From Helianthus annuus (lineage: Eukaryota; Streptophyta; Magnoliopsida; Asterales; Asteraceae): a stretch of DNA of 64,000 nucleotides. Below, piece by piece: positions 1 through 10,719 of this stretch (position 1 is the stretch's first letter; every line of letters begins with the position of its first letter). Below the pieces are notes generated by a model. It was given only the letters and a program-made list of their open reading frames with translations, did not search any database and had not been told where the DNA came from. Made by a program: the position numbers and the translations under genes. The DNA is taken from positions 125,111,127 to 125,175,126 of the forward strand of contig NC_035435.2 of NCBI RefSeq assembly GCF_002127325.2. The letters are read 5' to 3'.

Positions 1-94
1 ATTAAAGCATGTTTTAGGCACATCCGGTCACTATAACTATCACCTAGTGACGCAGTTTTATAATTCTCATCTCCCTACACTCCCTACCAGTGTA

Positions 95-99
95 GTAAT
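95..99. repeat. Target-site duplication GTAAT of the gypsy element (left copy)
   Basis: GTAAT directly precedes the TGTGACAA start of the 5' LTR. The same five bases follow the last CA of the 3' LTR at 10435-10439. A 5-bp duplication is the normal mark of LTR-retrotransposon integration and fixes both element ends. Confidence 0.95.
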
Positions 100-279
100 T
101 GTGACAACTCGAAATTTAGAACCTTTCGTTGTAACTTGCTTGTACGTTTTGTGACTAGTTAAAATGATAACGTGAATCTTTTTATGTGATAAGTGCTTTG
201 TTACGCGTGTATTGTATATATATATATGTGTGTACGTGTTATATGTGAACCGAGAACCCGACACGAAACAACGGACCCG

Positions 280-303
280 ACTCGAGACCAAGAGGTCTCG
301 AGT
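280..303. repeat. Perfect 10-bp inverted repeat upstream of the LTR TATA box
   Basis: ACTCGAGACC (280-289) and GGTCTCGAGT (294-303) are exact reverse complements around AAGA. The pair lies ~110 bp before the TATA box and recurs at 7981-8004. The CTCGAGACC core reappears several times at 1220-1425. It could be a paired protein-binding site or a hairpin. Confidence 0.85.
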
Positions 304-412
304 GAATAGTGACCGAATAGGCCTTTGGGCCGAGAACCTTGTGGCCGGTTGGGCCATTGGGCCGTGAACCCCCACTCGAAACCCACTAAGGGTGCACCAT
401 TTGGAACTTGAC

Positions 413-420
413 TATAAATA
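413..420 (+). promoter_or_regulatory. TATA box of the 5' LTR promoter
   Basis: TATAAATA sits in the context ACTATAAATACACCATCC and is followed by pyrimidine-rich transcribed-leader-like sequence (ctctcctacttctctctctc). It is copied at 8114-8121 in the 3' LTR. This is the usual position of the U3/R promoter in plant LTRs; the exact start site cannot be seen. Confidence 0.7.
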
Positions 421-1179
421 CACCATCCTTAGTTAACTTTGCCATTTTGTTGAAACATTACACCCACACACTCTCCTACTTCTCTCTCTCACCTAAACTC
501 TAGAACACAAACACACTCCACCATTCTTGGATCTTTGGACTTGGATCGGCTCACACACACACCCGGTTGGAAGCCTTTCACACACCCTCGAAACCCATAA
601 CCGGTTAGTGTTCTTAATGCTTTGTTAAATGTTAGTGTGTTTATGTTATGTTTGTAAGATGAGATTATGTGACAATATGTTAAGATGAGTTATACATAAT
701 GTTTTGAAAAGAAATCGGTTCATGAATGTTTCTTGTTATGAGTTGAACTATACATATTTGATGTTGAAAATGGGTTCATGGTATGACAAGAAGGGTGAAT
801 GATGATATTGGTTGCACTTGGATTAGATCCGAAAAGTTTGGGTGTTTATACTATGAAAATCGGCTAATGAATACGTTTGTCAAGTAGGATGCATGCTAGA
901 AAAATTATATCTTGATAGTTGTTCATGATTTTGGGTGAATAAGTGGTTAATATGTCATGAACTTGTTGAATATATGTTTGAATATGTGAAGAACACTTTG
1001 AATGATAGTTAAGAATGTGAAAACCCTTGTGATTTTGATCCATCTTTGACTAGTAACCTGATTAGGAAATATGTTAGTGGAATTCTATTGGTTATTTCCG
1101 GATTTAGGGCCTGATTACATTGTACTATTTGGCTGACTACATCTGCATCAACACGTGAACTTGATAATGACAGCATACC

Positions 1180-1427
1180 GACTCGCAATCACCCAGTTGC
1201 GACTCGCAACCACAGCGTGATGACTCGAGACCACGCGGTTGCGACTCGCAACCATAACAGGACAAGCCGAAACCACAGGTTACGAGTCCGGTTGCGACTC
1301 GAGACCTTAGCATGATGAACCGAGACTACGGTTGCGACACCGGTTGCGACTCGCAACCACCTGAGATCAACACACACAGCATGACTCGAGACCATGCTTG
1401 CGAGTCCGGTTGCGACTCGAGACCACA
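1180..1427. repeat. Cluster of degenerate CGACTCGCAACC / CGACTCGAGACC motifs in the LTR
   Basis: About ten copies of a 12-14 base motif, ending in CAACCA or AGACCA and often preceded by GGTTG, occur in ~250 bp. Several pair as short inverted repeats (GGTTGCGACTCGCAACC is itself palindromic). The same block lies at 8881-9128 in the other LTR. It is far more CpG-rich than its surroundings. Confidence 0.75.
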
Positions 1428-2070
1428 CTTTTTGGGCCTTAGTTAATGGGCCAGACTGATGGGCTTCTGTGTTAACTGCTTTTACGTGTTTGGGCCTAAG
1501 TAGTTGGGCTGAACCTATGAACCGTATGTGCTACTGTTGACTGTTAACTGTTACTGCTAAACGTGCTTGCCAAACGTGTTGAACATTTGTGCACTACTTG
1601 GTTCGAATCTGATTATATGTGATATCCGTGTTAGGACGTTATTGACTACTTGCGACTTGATTGACTTTCTGTGTTTGACTGCCGAGCAAACCAAGGTGAG
1701 TTCACACCCTTTACAAAGCATGGGATTCCCTGGGTTGGGAACGGGGTTAAGGAACGTGGTTCCTCGTCTACCTTGGGTAGGACGTCAGTGGTTCAGGAAT
1801 GTGATTCCTCGTCCGGATGGACGGATAAACGTACTAGACTAAAACTCTATCACGAAGTCCCTCCTTTTTGTATCGACTAATCGCCGGGCCAATGGCGAGC
1901 GGGTCATTAGTTAGATAGCGCTATTTAGGTCTGACAAGCCTCACACCGTGCCGCAGAGGACGGGCGTGAACTAATGGATCTGTGGCACGTCAATGATGAT
2001 AGACATTGATGTTTTCAGGGCACATAAACATGACTACAGTCAGCAATCGATACGGTAACGAGTCTAGTAT

Positions 2071-2365
2071 ACACATGGGGTAGCCCCCACGGCTGGAGAG
2101 CCAGATGATACACATGGGGTAGCCCCCACGGCTGGAGAGCCAGATGATACACATGGGGTAGCCCCCACGGCTGGAGAGCCAGATGATACACATGGGGTAG
2201 CCCCCACGGCTGGAGAGCCAGATGATGCACATGGGGTAGCCCCCACGGCCGAAATGCCTGATAACTACATGGGGTAGCCCCCACGGCCGGAGTGCCGGAG
2301 TAACTGGGAACGAACTGGTCACGTTTTTAAACTATGGGGTAACCCCCACGGCAGGATGCCAGATA
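2071..2365. repeat. 39-bp minisatellite in the 5' LTR
   Basis: Four near-exact 39-bp units start at 2071, 2110, 2149 and 2188 (CACATGGGGTAGCCCCCACG...). Diverged units start near 2227, 2266 and 2330. Each unit contains the palindrome GGGGTAGCCCC. The matching array is at 9772-10068; the 3' copy differs by one C. Confidence 0.93.
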
Positions 2366-2735
2366 AAGTAAACTGTTTTCGAAACAACTAAAACGAACGC
2401 CCACCCGTGAACTCACTCAACTAGTTGTTGACTCGTTACTACATGCTTTGCAGGACCATAGGTACTCAGTGGGAGCTTGCATGGAGGAAGATCGTTGTGG
2501 GACAGGGATTGCTACAAGACTATGTTAAACTTGAAACTTTTGGAACTTATGTTATAACTTTAAACTTATGCTTCCGCTTGCAACTTAAACTTATTTGTTT
2601 TGGAACACCAATCGTGATGGTTAAACTTTTATCACTACTTATATGCTTGTTCAGTAGGATTGGTGGCTGGATCCTGGTCAGTCACGCCTCCAAGCGGTAG
2701 TACTCCGCAGGTGGGATTTTGGGGGTGTGACAGAT

Positions 2736-2749
2736 TGGTATCAGAGCCA
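2736..2749 (+). other. Primer-binding site, tRNA-iMet type
   Basis: TGGTATCAGAGCCA begins four bases after the end of the 5' LTR. This is the standard plant initiator-methionine tRNA complement used to prime minus-strand synthesis. Confidence 0.95.
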
Positions 2750-3040
2750 TTGGTTATAGTGAACTTGGTTTTAATAAAGGAGAAACGTTTTTGTTAAAAC
2801 CAGACTATAACCGGTATAGCGCTCGACGGTCCACAACGACACTTCGCTCCTCATGCAAGGCTCGACGTTCTAGGTAATATAATGTATGTATATTGCCTAC
2901 TTGTTAGTTACGTAGTACATTGCTCATGGTATGCTTGATTAGTATAGCTGCTGTTGTTTGAACACGTGCGTGCTTACTCTGTCCTACTATCGTGCTTTCG
3001 CGAACCTCTCTCACACGTGTTACTCTTGTTATGAAGAACC
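2750..3040 (+). other. Gypsy 5' leader, no gene seen
   Basis: This untranslated stretch lies between the primer site and the gag start. A short ATG at 3031 is out of frame with gag. I see no other structure. Confidence 0.6.
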
Positions 3041-3131
3041 ATGTCTGGACGCGTTAACATGACACAAGCCCAGTTGACGGCTTTGATCAACGAACGAGTT
3101 GCCGCAGCGCTCGCAGCTGCACACGCAGGAG
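3041..3131 (+). CDS. gag: Gag exon 1 of the gypsy element
   Basis: The ATG at 3041 opens a short alanine-rich N-terminus (MSGRVNMTQAQLTALINERV, then Ala repeats), as seen at the start of many plant gypsy Gag proteins. Read straight through, the frame stops at 3158-3160. A donor-like G|GTATAT at 3131/3132 and an acceptor CCTTAG at 3225-3230 join it in frame to the Gag body at 3231. The exon is inferred from frame continuity and family resemblance. The alternative is that Gag starts inside exon 2 and this is leader. Confidence 0.75.
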
Positions 3132-3230
3132 GTATATCCTGCAGTCCGAAATTGTTCTAGGATCATTTGGATCCTACTCTCGTGAACCAACCTTTGTGTT
3201 AAACTCTGTCTTTTCTTCCACCTACCTTAG
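3132..3230 (+). other. Probable 99-bp intron in gag
   Basis: It begins GTATAT, ends CTACCTTAG after a pyrimidine-rich tract, contains an in-frame stop at 3158-3160, and restores the reading frame exactly when removed. Plant introns are rarely shorter than ~70 bp, so 99 bp is feasible. Unspliced genomic RNA would be packaged while spliced RNA would make protein. Confidence 0.7.
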
Positions 3231-3489
3231 GTCAGTATGCTCAGGCACCGGTGTGCACTTTTAAGACCTTTATGGACTGTCGACCCACGACTTTTAGCGG
3301 CACTGAAGGAGCAGTAGGTCTCCTACACTGGTTTGAGAAACTGGAGTCTGTGTTCGAAATGTGTGAATGCCCTGAAGCGCGCAGGGTAAAGTATGCTACT
3401 GGTACTCTCGAGGGTTTGGCTCTCACGTGGTGGAATGCTCAAGTGCAAATGTTGGGGTTGGTTGCTGCCAACGCCACCCCATGGGAAAA
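3231..3489 (+). CDS. gag: Gag exon 2, capsid N-terminal half, ending at a frameshift
   Basis: It reads [20 protein letters not shown], then the retrotransposon-gag signature with paired Trp in LTWWNAQV. The frame matches the family up to PWE. At the A-run 3486-3489 there is one A more than the downstream frame allows, so this frame runs on into a stop at 3527-3529 while the true Gag continuation is in the next frame from about 3490. Either the copy is mutated, the run is a sequencing error, or a ribosomal shift is used; the last is unlikely this early in gag. Confidence 0.85.
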
Positions 3490-6400
3490 CTTTCAAGGAA
3501 ATGATCAGGGAGGAATACTGCAGTCGTGACGACATTCACAAACTGGAAGATGAGTTCTACAATCTTGAGATGTCGGGATCAGAAATTGAGGCATACACTA
3601 AGAGATCGCATGAGCTAGCCTTGTTGTGTCCTACTATGGTGGATCCTCCCTACAAGCGAATTGAACTCTATCTCAAGGGCTTGGTGCCAGAGATCCAAAG
3701 TCATGTGACTTCAGCGAGGTTGACTACTATCCAGCAGGTTGTACAGTTGGCTCACCGTCTCACTGACCAAGCGGTGGAGCAGAACAAGTTACCGAAGCGT
3801 ATAGGTGCTGCAACTACTTCTGGTACTTCTAGTGGGGATAAACGGAAATGGGATGGAACTTCAAGCAGGGGTTCAACTTCAGTGCAAACTCAGTCTCAGC
3901 AGAGAAAGACGGACGATCACAAGAGCCCCAGTCAGCAGTCGTCTAGTGGTCAAAGTCATGGTGGATACAAGGGGAATCACCCCAAGTGCAATCGCTGCAG
4001 CCTACACCACAGTGGGCCATGCACCAGGGGCAACTGTCATCGATGCAACAAGCCTGGCCATGTTGCAAAGGATTGCAGGAGCGCATATCCTGCCAATCAG
4101 AATCGTCAGCAACCTCAGCAGAACCAGCGACAGCAGCAGGGTAACAACAAAGGGTGCTTTCAGTGTGGAGCTGAAGGCCACTTCAAGAAGGATTGTCCCC
4201 AACTGAATCAGAACAACAACAACAATCAGGGGAATGGTAACAATGGGAACAACAACAACAATGGTGCTAGGGGACGAGTGTTCGTGATTGGTCAAGGTGA
4301 AGCAAGGAATGATCCCAACGTGGTGACGGGTAAGTTCCTTCTCGACGACTTTTATGTTACAGTCTTATTTGATTCGGGTGCCGATACTAGCTATGTGTCA
4401 CTAGAAGTTAGTAAGATGCTTAAGCGTATTCCTACACCCCTGAGCGACAAGCACACCGTAGAGCTAGCTAATGGTAAGAGTTTGGAAGCCTCGCACGTAG
4501 TCAAGGGTTGCCAGCTTACTCTCGCTAACCAGACCTTCTCTATTGATCTTATTCCTATTGTCTTGGGTAGTTTCGACGTTGTCATTGGGATGGATTGGTT
4601 ATCCCAACACCGAGCAGAGATTCTTTGCAACGAGAAGATCGTTCGTATTCCTGGTTTAGGTAGTGAACCTCTCATGATTCGTGGCGACAAGAGAAGTGCT
4701 GTTGAGAACATTATCTCTCTTCTTAAAGCCCAGAAATGCTTACGAAAGGGCCACACTGCGATTTTGGCTTTAGTTACTGATACCACAGAAAAGGGGAAGA
4801 AGTTAGAAGATTTTCCCGTTGTACGCGACTATCCTGAGGTATTCCCTGAGGAATTACCTGGTCTTCCGCCCCATCGCCAAGTCGAGTTTCAGATTGATTT
4901 AGCTCCTGGAGCCGCGCCTGTAGCCCGTGCACCTTATCGTTTAGCGCCATCAGAGTTGGAAGAACTCTCCACGCAACTACAAGAACTCTTGGATAAGGGT
5001 TTTATTCGTCCTAGCTCATCGCCTTGGGGAGCTCCAGTACTATTTGTGAAAAAGAAGGATGGTACCTTCAGAATGTGTATCGACTATCGCGAACTCAACA
5101 AGGTGACTGTGAAGAATCGTTATCCTCTACCGCGTATTGACGACTTGTTCGACCAGTTGCAGGGGTCGAGCTACTATTCGAAGATCGATTTGAGATCGGG
5201 ATATCACCAGCTGAGAGTTCGGGAAGAGGATGTCTCTAAGACGGCTTTTAGGACTCGATATGGGCACTATGAGTTTTTGGTCATGCCGTTTGGGCTGACG
5301 AACGCACCGGCAGTTTTTATGGATTTGATGAATCGAGTGTGCAAACCGTACCTGGACAAGTTTGTTATAGTCTTCATCGACGACATCCTGATCTATTCTA
5401 AGAGTAAAGAAGAGCACGAACAGCATCTACGACTTATTTTGGAACTCCTTCGGAAGGAACAGCTTTACGCAAAGTTCTCGAAATGCGACTTCTGGCTTCG
5501 TGAAGTCCATTTCCTAGGGCATGTGGTGAACAAGGATGGGATTCACGTTGATCCATCCAAAGTGGAATCTATTAAGAACTGGCCTGCGCCTCGCACACCA
5601 AAGGAAATTCGCCAATTTTTGGGATTGGCAGGTTACTACAGGAGATTCATTAAGGATTTTTCTAAGATCGCGCAGCCTCTCACCTTACTAACGCAGAAAG
5701 GCGTTGTTTATCATTGGGGAAATGCACAAGAGTTAGCTTTTCAGCATCTAAAGGATAGACTTTGTAGTGCACCTATCCTTTCACTGCCAGAAGGCACAGA
5801 CGATTTTGTGGTTTACTGTGATGCATCAATTCAAGGTCTTGGTTGTGTATTGATGCAACGAGATAAAGTCATAGCTTACGCCTCACGACAACTTAAAGTT
5901 CACGAGAAGAACTACACGACACATGATTTAGAGCTGGGAGCTGTTGTTTTCGCACTTAAACTATGGCGGCATTACCTGTACGGAACCAAGTGCGCCATCT
6001 ACACCGACCACAGAAGTTTAGAACACATATTCAAGCAGAAGGAACTGAATATGCGGCAGCGACGATGGGTCGAGCTGCTGAATGACTACGAGTGCTCTAT
6101 CAGGTATCACCCGGGCAAGGCCAACGTAGTGGCGGACGCCCTCAGTCGAAAGGACACTACGCCTAAGCGTGTAAGAGCTTTACAACTCACGATCCATTCT
6201 AGTCTACCTTCGCAAATACGAGCTGCTCAGATAGAAGCACTGAAACCAGAAAACATTAGAGCTGAAGCTCTACGCGGGTCAAGGCAACGCTTAGAACAGA
6301 AGGAAGACGGTGCTTATTATGTAACAGGACGCATTTGGGTCCCGCACTATGGCGATTTACGGGAACTTGTGATGGATGAAGCGCACAAATCTCGCTACTC

Positions 6401-7739
6401 GGTACACCCTGGTTCGGACAAGATGTACCACGATATTAAAACTACGTATTGGTGGCCTAGCATGAAGGCCCACATAGCAACTTACGTCAGCAAGTGTTTG
6501 ACTTGTGCGCGAGTCAAGACGGAATATCAGAAACCTTCAGGCCTACTTCAGCAACCAGAGATACCACAATGGAAATGGGAGCAAATTTCCATGGATTTCG
6601 TTACTGGCCTACCTAGATCACAGCGCGGAAACGATACTATCTGGGTGATCGTGGATCGACTCACAAAATCCGCACACTTCTTAGCAATCAAGGAAACGGA
6701 TAAGTTCTCCACTCTAGCGGAGATATACCTCAAGGAAGTTGTTTCGAGGCACGGGGTGCCCACTTCTATCATCTCTGATCGAGATGCACGTTTTACTTCG
6801 GAACTGTGGCAGGCAATGCACAAGTCTTTTGGCTCACGTCTTGATATGAGCACAGCGTATCACCCACAGACGGACGGGCAGTCCGAGCGAACTATTCAGA
6901 CCTTAGAAGACATGCTTCGTGCTTGTGTAATCGACTTTGGCAACAGCTGGGAAAGGCATCTGCCACTCGTGGAATTTTCGTATAATAACAGCTACCACAC
7001 CAGCATTAAAGCTGCTCCGTTTGAGGCATTGTACGGACGTAAATGCCGGTCACCCCTCTGTTGGGCAGAGGTGGGGGATAGTCAAATCACTGGTCCAGAA
7101 CATGTGGTAGACACTACTGAGCGGATTGCTCAAATACGACAACGCATGGCGGCCGCTCGTGACCGTCAGAAGGCATACGCCGATAAGGGCAGGAAACCAC
7201 TTGAGCTCCAGGTTGGGGAGCGGGTATTACTCAAAGTTTCACCCTGGAAGGGTGTGGTTCGTTTTGGTAAACGCGGCAAACTCAACCCACGGTACGTTGG
7301 ACCTTTCGAAATTCTTGAGAAAATAGGCAAGGTGGCCTACAGACTGAAATTACCAGCAGAACTCGGTGCAGTTCACAACGTTTTCCATGTGTCGAATCTG
7401 AAGAAGTGTCTGTCAGATGAGACACACGTAGTTCCTCTGAAGGAACTTACGATCGACGAACAGTTGAAATTCGTCGAAGAACCTGTCGAGATCACGGACC
7501 GGGATGTTAAGGTCCTCAAGAGCACTAGAATACCTCTTGTTCGAGTTCGTTGGAACTCACGTCGCGGCCCAGAGTTTACCTGGGAGCGCGAAGATCGGAT
7601 GAAACAAAAGTATCCCCAACTGTTTGAGAACAGTACAAACGCTACTGAGGCTGAAGCTACGGAATTTCGGGACGAAATTCCAGATCAACGGGGGGTGGAT
7701 GTGACACCCCAGGATAACCGGGAAAACCATGCAACTTGA
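3490..7739 (+). CDS. gag-pol: Gag-Pol polyprotein: Gag C-terminal half, PR, RT, RNase H, integrase, chromodomain-like tail
   Basis: One open frame covers 3393-7739 (1448 codons), but the first ~32 codons overlap the Gag body out of frame, so the meaningful protein starts near 3490. Residue numbers count from 3393. Two CCHC knuckles lie at 215-228 and 255-268 ([28 protein letters not shown]). The aspartic protease has DSGAD with D327. RT has VIVFIDD at ~659-665. RNase H has VVYCDAS with D810. The integrase has an HHCC-like zinc region, then D1068, D1129 and E1165 (DD35E spacing). The C-terminus ([16 protein letters not shown]) resembles the atypical chromodomain of plant chromoviruses. Apart from the gag frameshift upstream, no stop or lost catalytic residue is seen. 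Gag and Pol are fused in a single frame, as usual for this group. Confidence 0.95.
7662..7680. repeat. Palindrome GAATTTCGGGACGAAATTC at the end of pol
   Basis: Eight-base arms surround GGA. It overlaps the last codons of the polyprotein. A second version, AAATTTCGGGACGAAATTT, lies at 7764-7782 just before the 3' LTR. A third, inverted, follows the pol remnant at 48858-48874. Conserved position in separate elements suggests a function, perhaps near the RNA 3' end. Confidence 0.85.
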
Positions 7740-7763
7740 CTAGCTTCCTCAGTGAGTGCCATC

Positions 7764-7782
7764 AAATTTCGGGACGAAATTT
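7764..7782. repeat. Second copy of the TTTCGGGACGAAA palindrome before the 3' LTR
   Basis: AAATTTCGGGACGAAATTT has perfect eight-base arms and lies 18 bp upstream of the 3' LTR, next to the purine-rich tract. Confidence 0.85.
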
Positions 7783-7790
7783 CTTTCAAC

Positions 7791-7800
7791 TTGGGGATGA
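7791..7800 (+). other. Polypurine tract
   Basis: TTGGGGATGA abuts the 3' LTR. It is G-rich and in the place where plus-strand synthesis is primed. It is short and interrupted by one T. Confidence 0.7.
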
Positions 7801-10434
7801 TGTGACAACTCGAAATTTAGAACCTTTCGTTGTAACTTGCTTGTACGTTTTGTGACTAGTTAAAATGATAACGTGAATCTTTTTATGTGATAAGTGCTTT
7901 GTTACGCGTGTATTGTATATATATATATGTGTGTACGTGTTATATGTGAACCGAGAACCCGACACGAAACAACGGACCCGACTCGAGACCAAGAGGTCTC
8001 GAGTGAATAGTGACCGAATAGGCCTTTGGGCCGAGAACCTTGTGGCCGGTTGGGCCATTGGGCCGTGAACCCCCACTCGAAACCCACTAAGGGTGCACCA
8101 TTTGGAACTTGACTATAAATACACCATCCTTAGTTAACTTTGCCATTTTGTTGAAACATTACACCCACACACTCTCCTACTTCTCTCTCTCACCTAAACT
8201 CTAGAACACAAACACACTCCACCATTCTTGGATCTTTGGACTTGGATCGGCTCACACACACACCCGGTTGGAAGCCTTTCACACACCCTCGAAACCCATA
8301 ACCGGTTAGTGTTCTTAATGCTTTGTTAAATGTTAGTGTGTTTATGTTATGTTTGTAAGATGAGATTATGTGACAATATGTTAAGATGAGTTATACATAA
8401 TGTTTTGAAAAGAAATCGGTTCATGAATGTTTCTTGTTATGAGTTGAACTATACATATTTGATGTTGAAAATGGGTTCATGGTATGACAAGAAGGGTGAA
8501 TGATGATATTGGTTGCACTTGGATTAGATCCGAAAAGTTTGGGTGTTTATACTATGAAAATCGGCTAATGAATATGTTTGTCAAGTAGGATGCATGCTAG
8601 AAAAATTATATCTTGATAGTTGTTCATGATTTTGGGTGAATAAGTGGTTAATATGTCATGAACTTGTTGAATATATGTTTGAATATGTGAAGAACACTTT
8701 GAATGATAGTTAAGAATGTGAAAACCCTTGTGATTTTGATCCATCTTTGACTAGTAACCTGATTAGGAAATATGTTAGTGGAATTCTATTGGTTATTTCC
8801 GGATTTAGGGCCTGATTACATTGTACTATTTGGCTGACTACATCTGCATCAACACGTGAACTTGATAATGACAGCATACCGACTCGCAATCACCCAGTTG
8901 CGACTCGCAACCACAGCGTGATGACTCGAGACCACGCGGTTGCGACTCGCAACCATAACAGGACAAGCCGAAACCACAGGTTACGAGTCCGGTTGCGACT
9001 CGAGACCTTAGCATGATGAACCGAGACTACGGTTGCGACACCGGTTGCGACTCGCAACCACCTGAGATCAACACACACAGCATGACTCGAGACCATGCTT
9101 GCGAGTCCGGTTGCGACTCGAGACCACACTTTTTGGGCCTTAGTTAATGGGCCAGACTGATGGGCTTCTGTGTTAACTGCTTTTACGTGTTTGGGCCTAA
9201 GTAGTTGGGCTGAACCTATGAACCGTATGTGCTACTGTTGACTGTTAACTGTTACTGCTAAACGTGCTTGCCAAACGTGTTGAACATTTGTGCACTACTT
9301 GGTTCGAATCTGATTATATGTGATATCCGTGTTAGGACGTTATTGACTACTTGCGACTTGATTGACTTTCTGTGTTTGACTGCCGAGCAAACCAAGGTGA
9401 GTTCACACCCTTTACAAAGCATGGGATTCCCTGGGTTGGGAACGGGGTTAAGGAACGTGGTTCCTCGTCTACCTTGGGTAGGACGTCAGTGGTTCAGGAA
9501 TGTGATTCCTCGTTCGGATGGACGGATAAACGTACTAGACTAAAACTCTATCACGAAGTCCCTCCTTTTTGTATCGACTAATCGCCGGGCCAATGGCGAG
9601 CGGGTCATTAGTTAGATAGCGCTATTTAGGTCTGACAAGCCTCACACCGTGCCGCAGAGGACGGGCGTGAACTAATGGATCTGTGGCACGTCAATGATGA
9701 TAGACATTGATGTTTTCAGGGCACATAAACATGACTACAGTCAGCAATCGATACGGTAACGAGTCTAGTATACACATGGGGTAGCCCCCACGGCTGGAGA
9801 GCCAGATGATACACATGGGGTAGCCCCCCACGGCTGGAGAGCCAGATGATACACATGGGGTAGCCCCCACGGCTGGAGAGCCAGATGATACACATGGGGT
9901 AGCCCCCACGGCTGGAGAGCCAGATGATGCACATGGGGTAGCCCCCACGGCCGAAATGCCTGATAACTACATGGGGTAGCCCCCACGGCCGGAGTGCCGG
10001 AGTAACTGGGAACGAACTGGTCACGTTTTTAAACTATGGGGTAACCCCCACGGCAGGATGCCAGATAAAGTAAACTGTTTTCGAAACAACTAAAACGAAC
10101 GCCCACCCGTGAACTCACTCAACTAGTTGTTGACTCGTTACTACATGCTTTGCAGGACCATAGGTACTCAGTGGGAGCTTGCATGGAGGAAGATCGTTGT
10201 GGGACAGGGATTGCTACAAGACTATGTTAAACTTGAAACTTTTGGAACTTATGTTATAACTTTAAACTTATGCTTCCGCTTGCAACTTAAACTTATTTGT
10301 TTTGGAACACCAATCGTGATGGTTAAACTTTTATCACTACTTATATGCTTGTTCAGTAGGATTGGTGGCTGGATCCTGGTCAGTCACGCCTCCAAGCGGT
10401 AGTACTCCGCAGGTGGGATTTTGGGGGTGTGACA
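7801..10434 (+). repeat. 3' LTR of the gypsy element
   Basis: It is 2634 bp, from TGTGACAACTCG to GTGTGACA, and repeats 100-2732 with two substitutions and one inserted C by eye. It carries the same TATA box (8114-8121), inverted repeat, CGACTCG cluster and 39-bp array (9772-10068). It is followed by the GTAAT duplication at 10435-10439. Confidence 0.96.
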
Positions 10435-10439
10435 GTAAT

Positions 10440-10719
10440 CTATTCCCAGCTCATACTGGCCTCAGAGACAATGTCTGTCTAGTGCTGGCTATGTCAGCAT
10501 GTTTACTGGGTTATCCTTCACTGTGCTTTTGTGCATCAAGTTTGTCACTATAGTTTTGTGTAATAAATGGAGTGACAGTAATACAGTATGATGCATGAAC
10601 ATGTATGTATCAGAAATCAAGAAGCAGTTTAACCACAATTGTAAGCAAGCACAGTAATTAAGCATTAATTAAATATTAATTAATTTGTACGGATACCTGG
10701 TTTGGTGAGGGTTGTCACA
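10440..10719 (+). other. Right part of an older LTR-like sequence interrupted by the gypsy element
   Basis: The stretch after the GTAAT duplication runs to GGTTGTCACA at 10710-10719, which looks like an LTR 3' end. Positions 1-94 would be its left part. No paired copy is in the window. No coding content is seen. Confidence 0.35.

Larger units (their letters stand above)
100..2732 (+). repeat. 5' LTR of the gypsy element
   Basis: It starts TGTGACAACTCG and ends GGGGGTGTGACA. It is 2633 bp and almost identical to 7801-10434. It contains a promoter-like TATAAATA at 413-420, an inverted repeat upstream of it, a cluster of CGACTCG motifs and a 39-bp minisatellite. No long plus-strand reading frame lies within it; the minus-strand frame across the minisatellite is a by-product of the repeat. 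Confidence 0.96.
100..10434 (+). mobile_element. Complete Ty3/gypsy LTR retrotransposon (chromovirus-like, probably Tekay/Del type)
   Basis: The element is bounded by the duplication GTAAT and two ~2.63-kb LTRs with TG...CA ends. In order it holds the 5' LTR, a tRNA-iMet primer site, gag with an intron, protease, reverse transcriptase, RNase H, integrase, a C-terminal chromodomain-like segment, a purine-rich tract and the 3' LTR. By eye the LTRs differ at only two substitutions (874/8575 and 1813/9514) and one extra C at 9824-9829, so the insertion is recent. Long LTRs, an iMet primer site and a chromodomain-like tail fit the Tekay/Del lineage; clade placement is inference without a tree. A one-base frameshift in gag probably makes this copy defective. 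It appears to sit inside an older LTR that resumes at 10440. Confidence 0.96.

Noticed and set aside
1571..1880. Plus-strand frames in the LTR (MPNVLNICALLG...)
   Set aside because: No domain, present identically in both LTRs, and without coding bias.
1990..2322. Minus-strand frames across the LTR minisatellite with repeated LPHVYHLALQPWG peptides
   Set aside because: They arise because 39 is a multiple of three, so any open unit repeats. The frames lie in a transposon LTR, occur in all three phases, and differ between the two LTRs because of one base.
2071..2365. Tandem 39-bp array as a CRISPR
   Set aside because: Units are directly contiguous without unique spacers, the DNA is a plant LTR and no cas gene exists.
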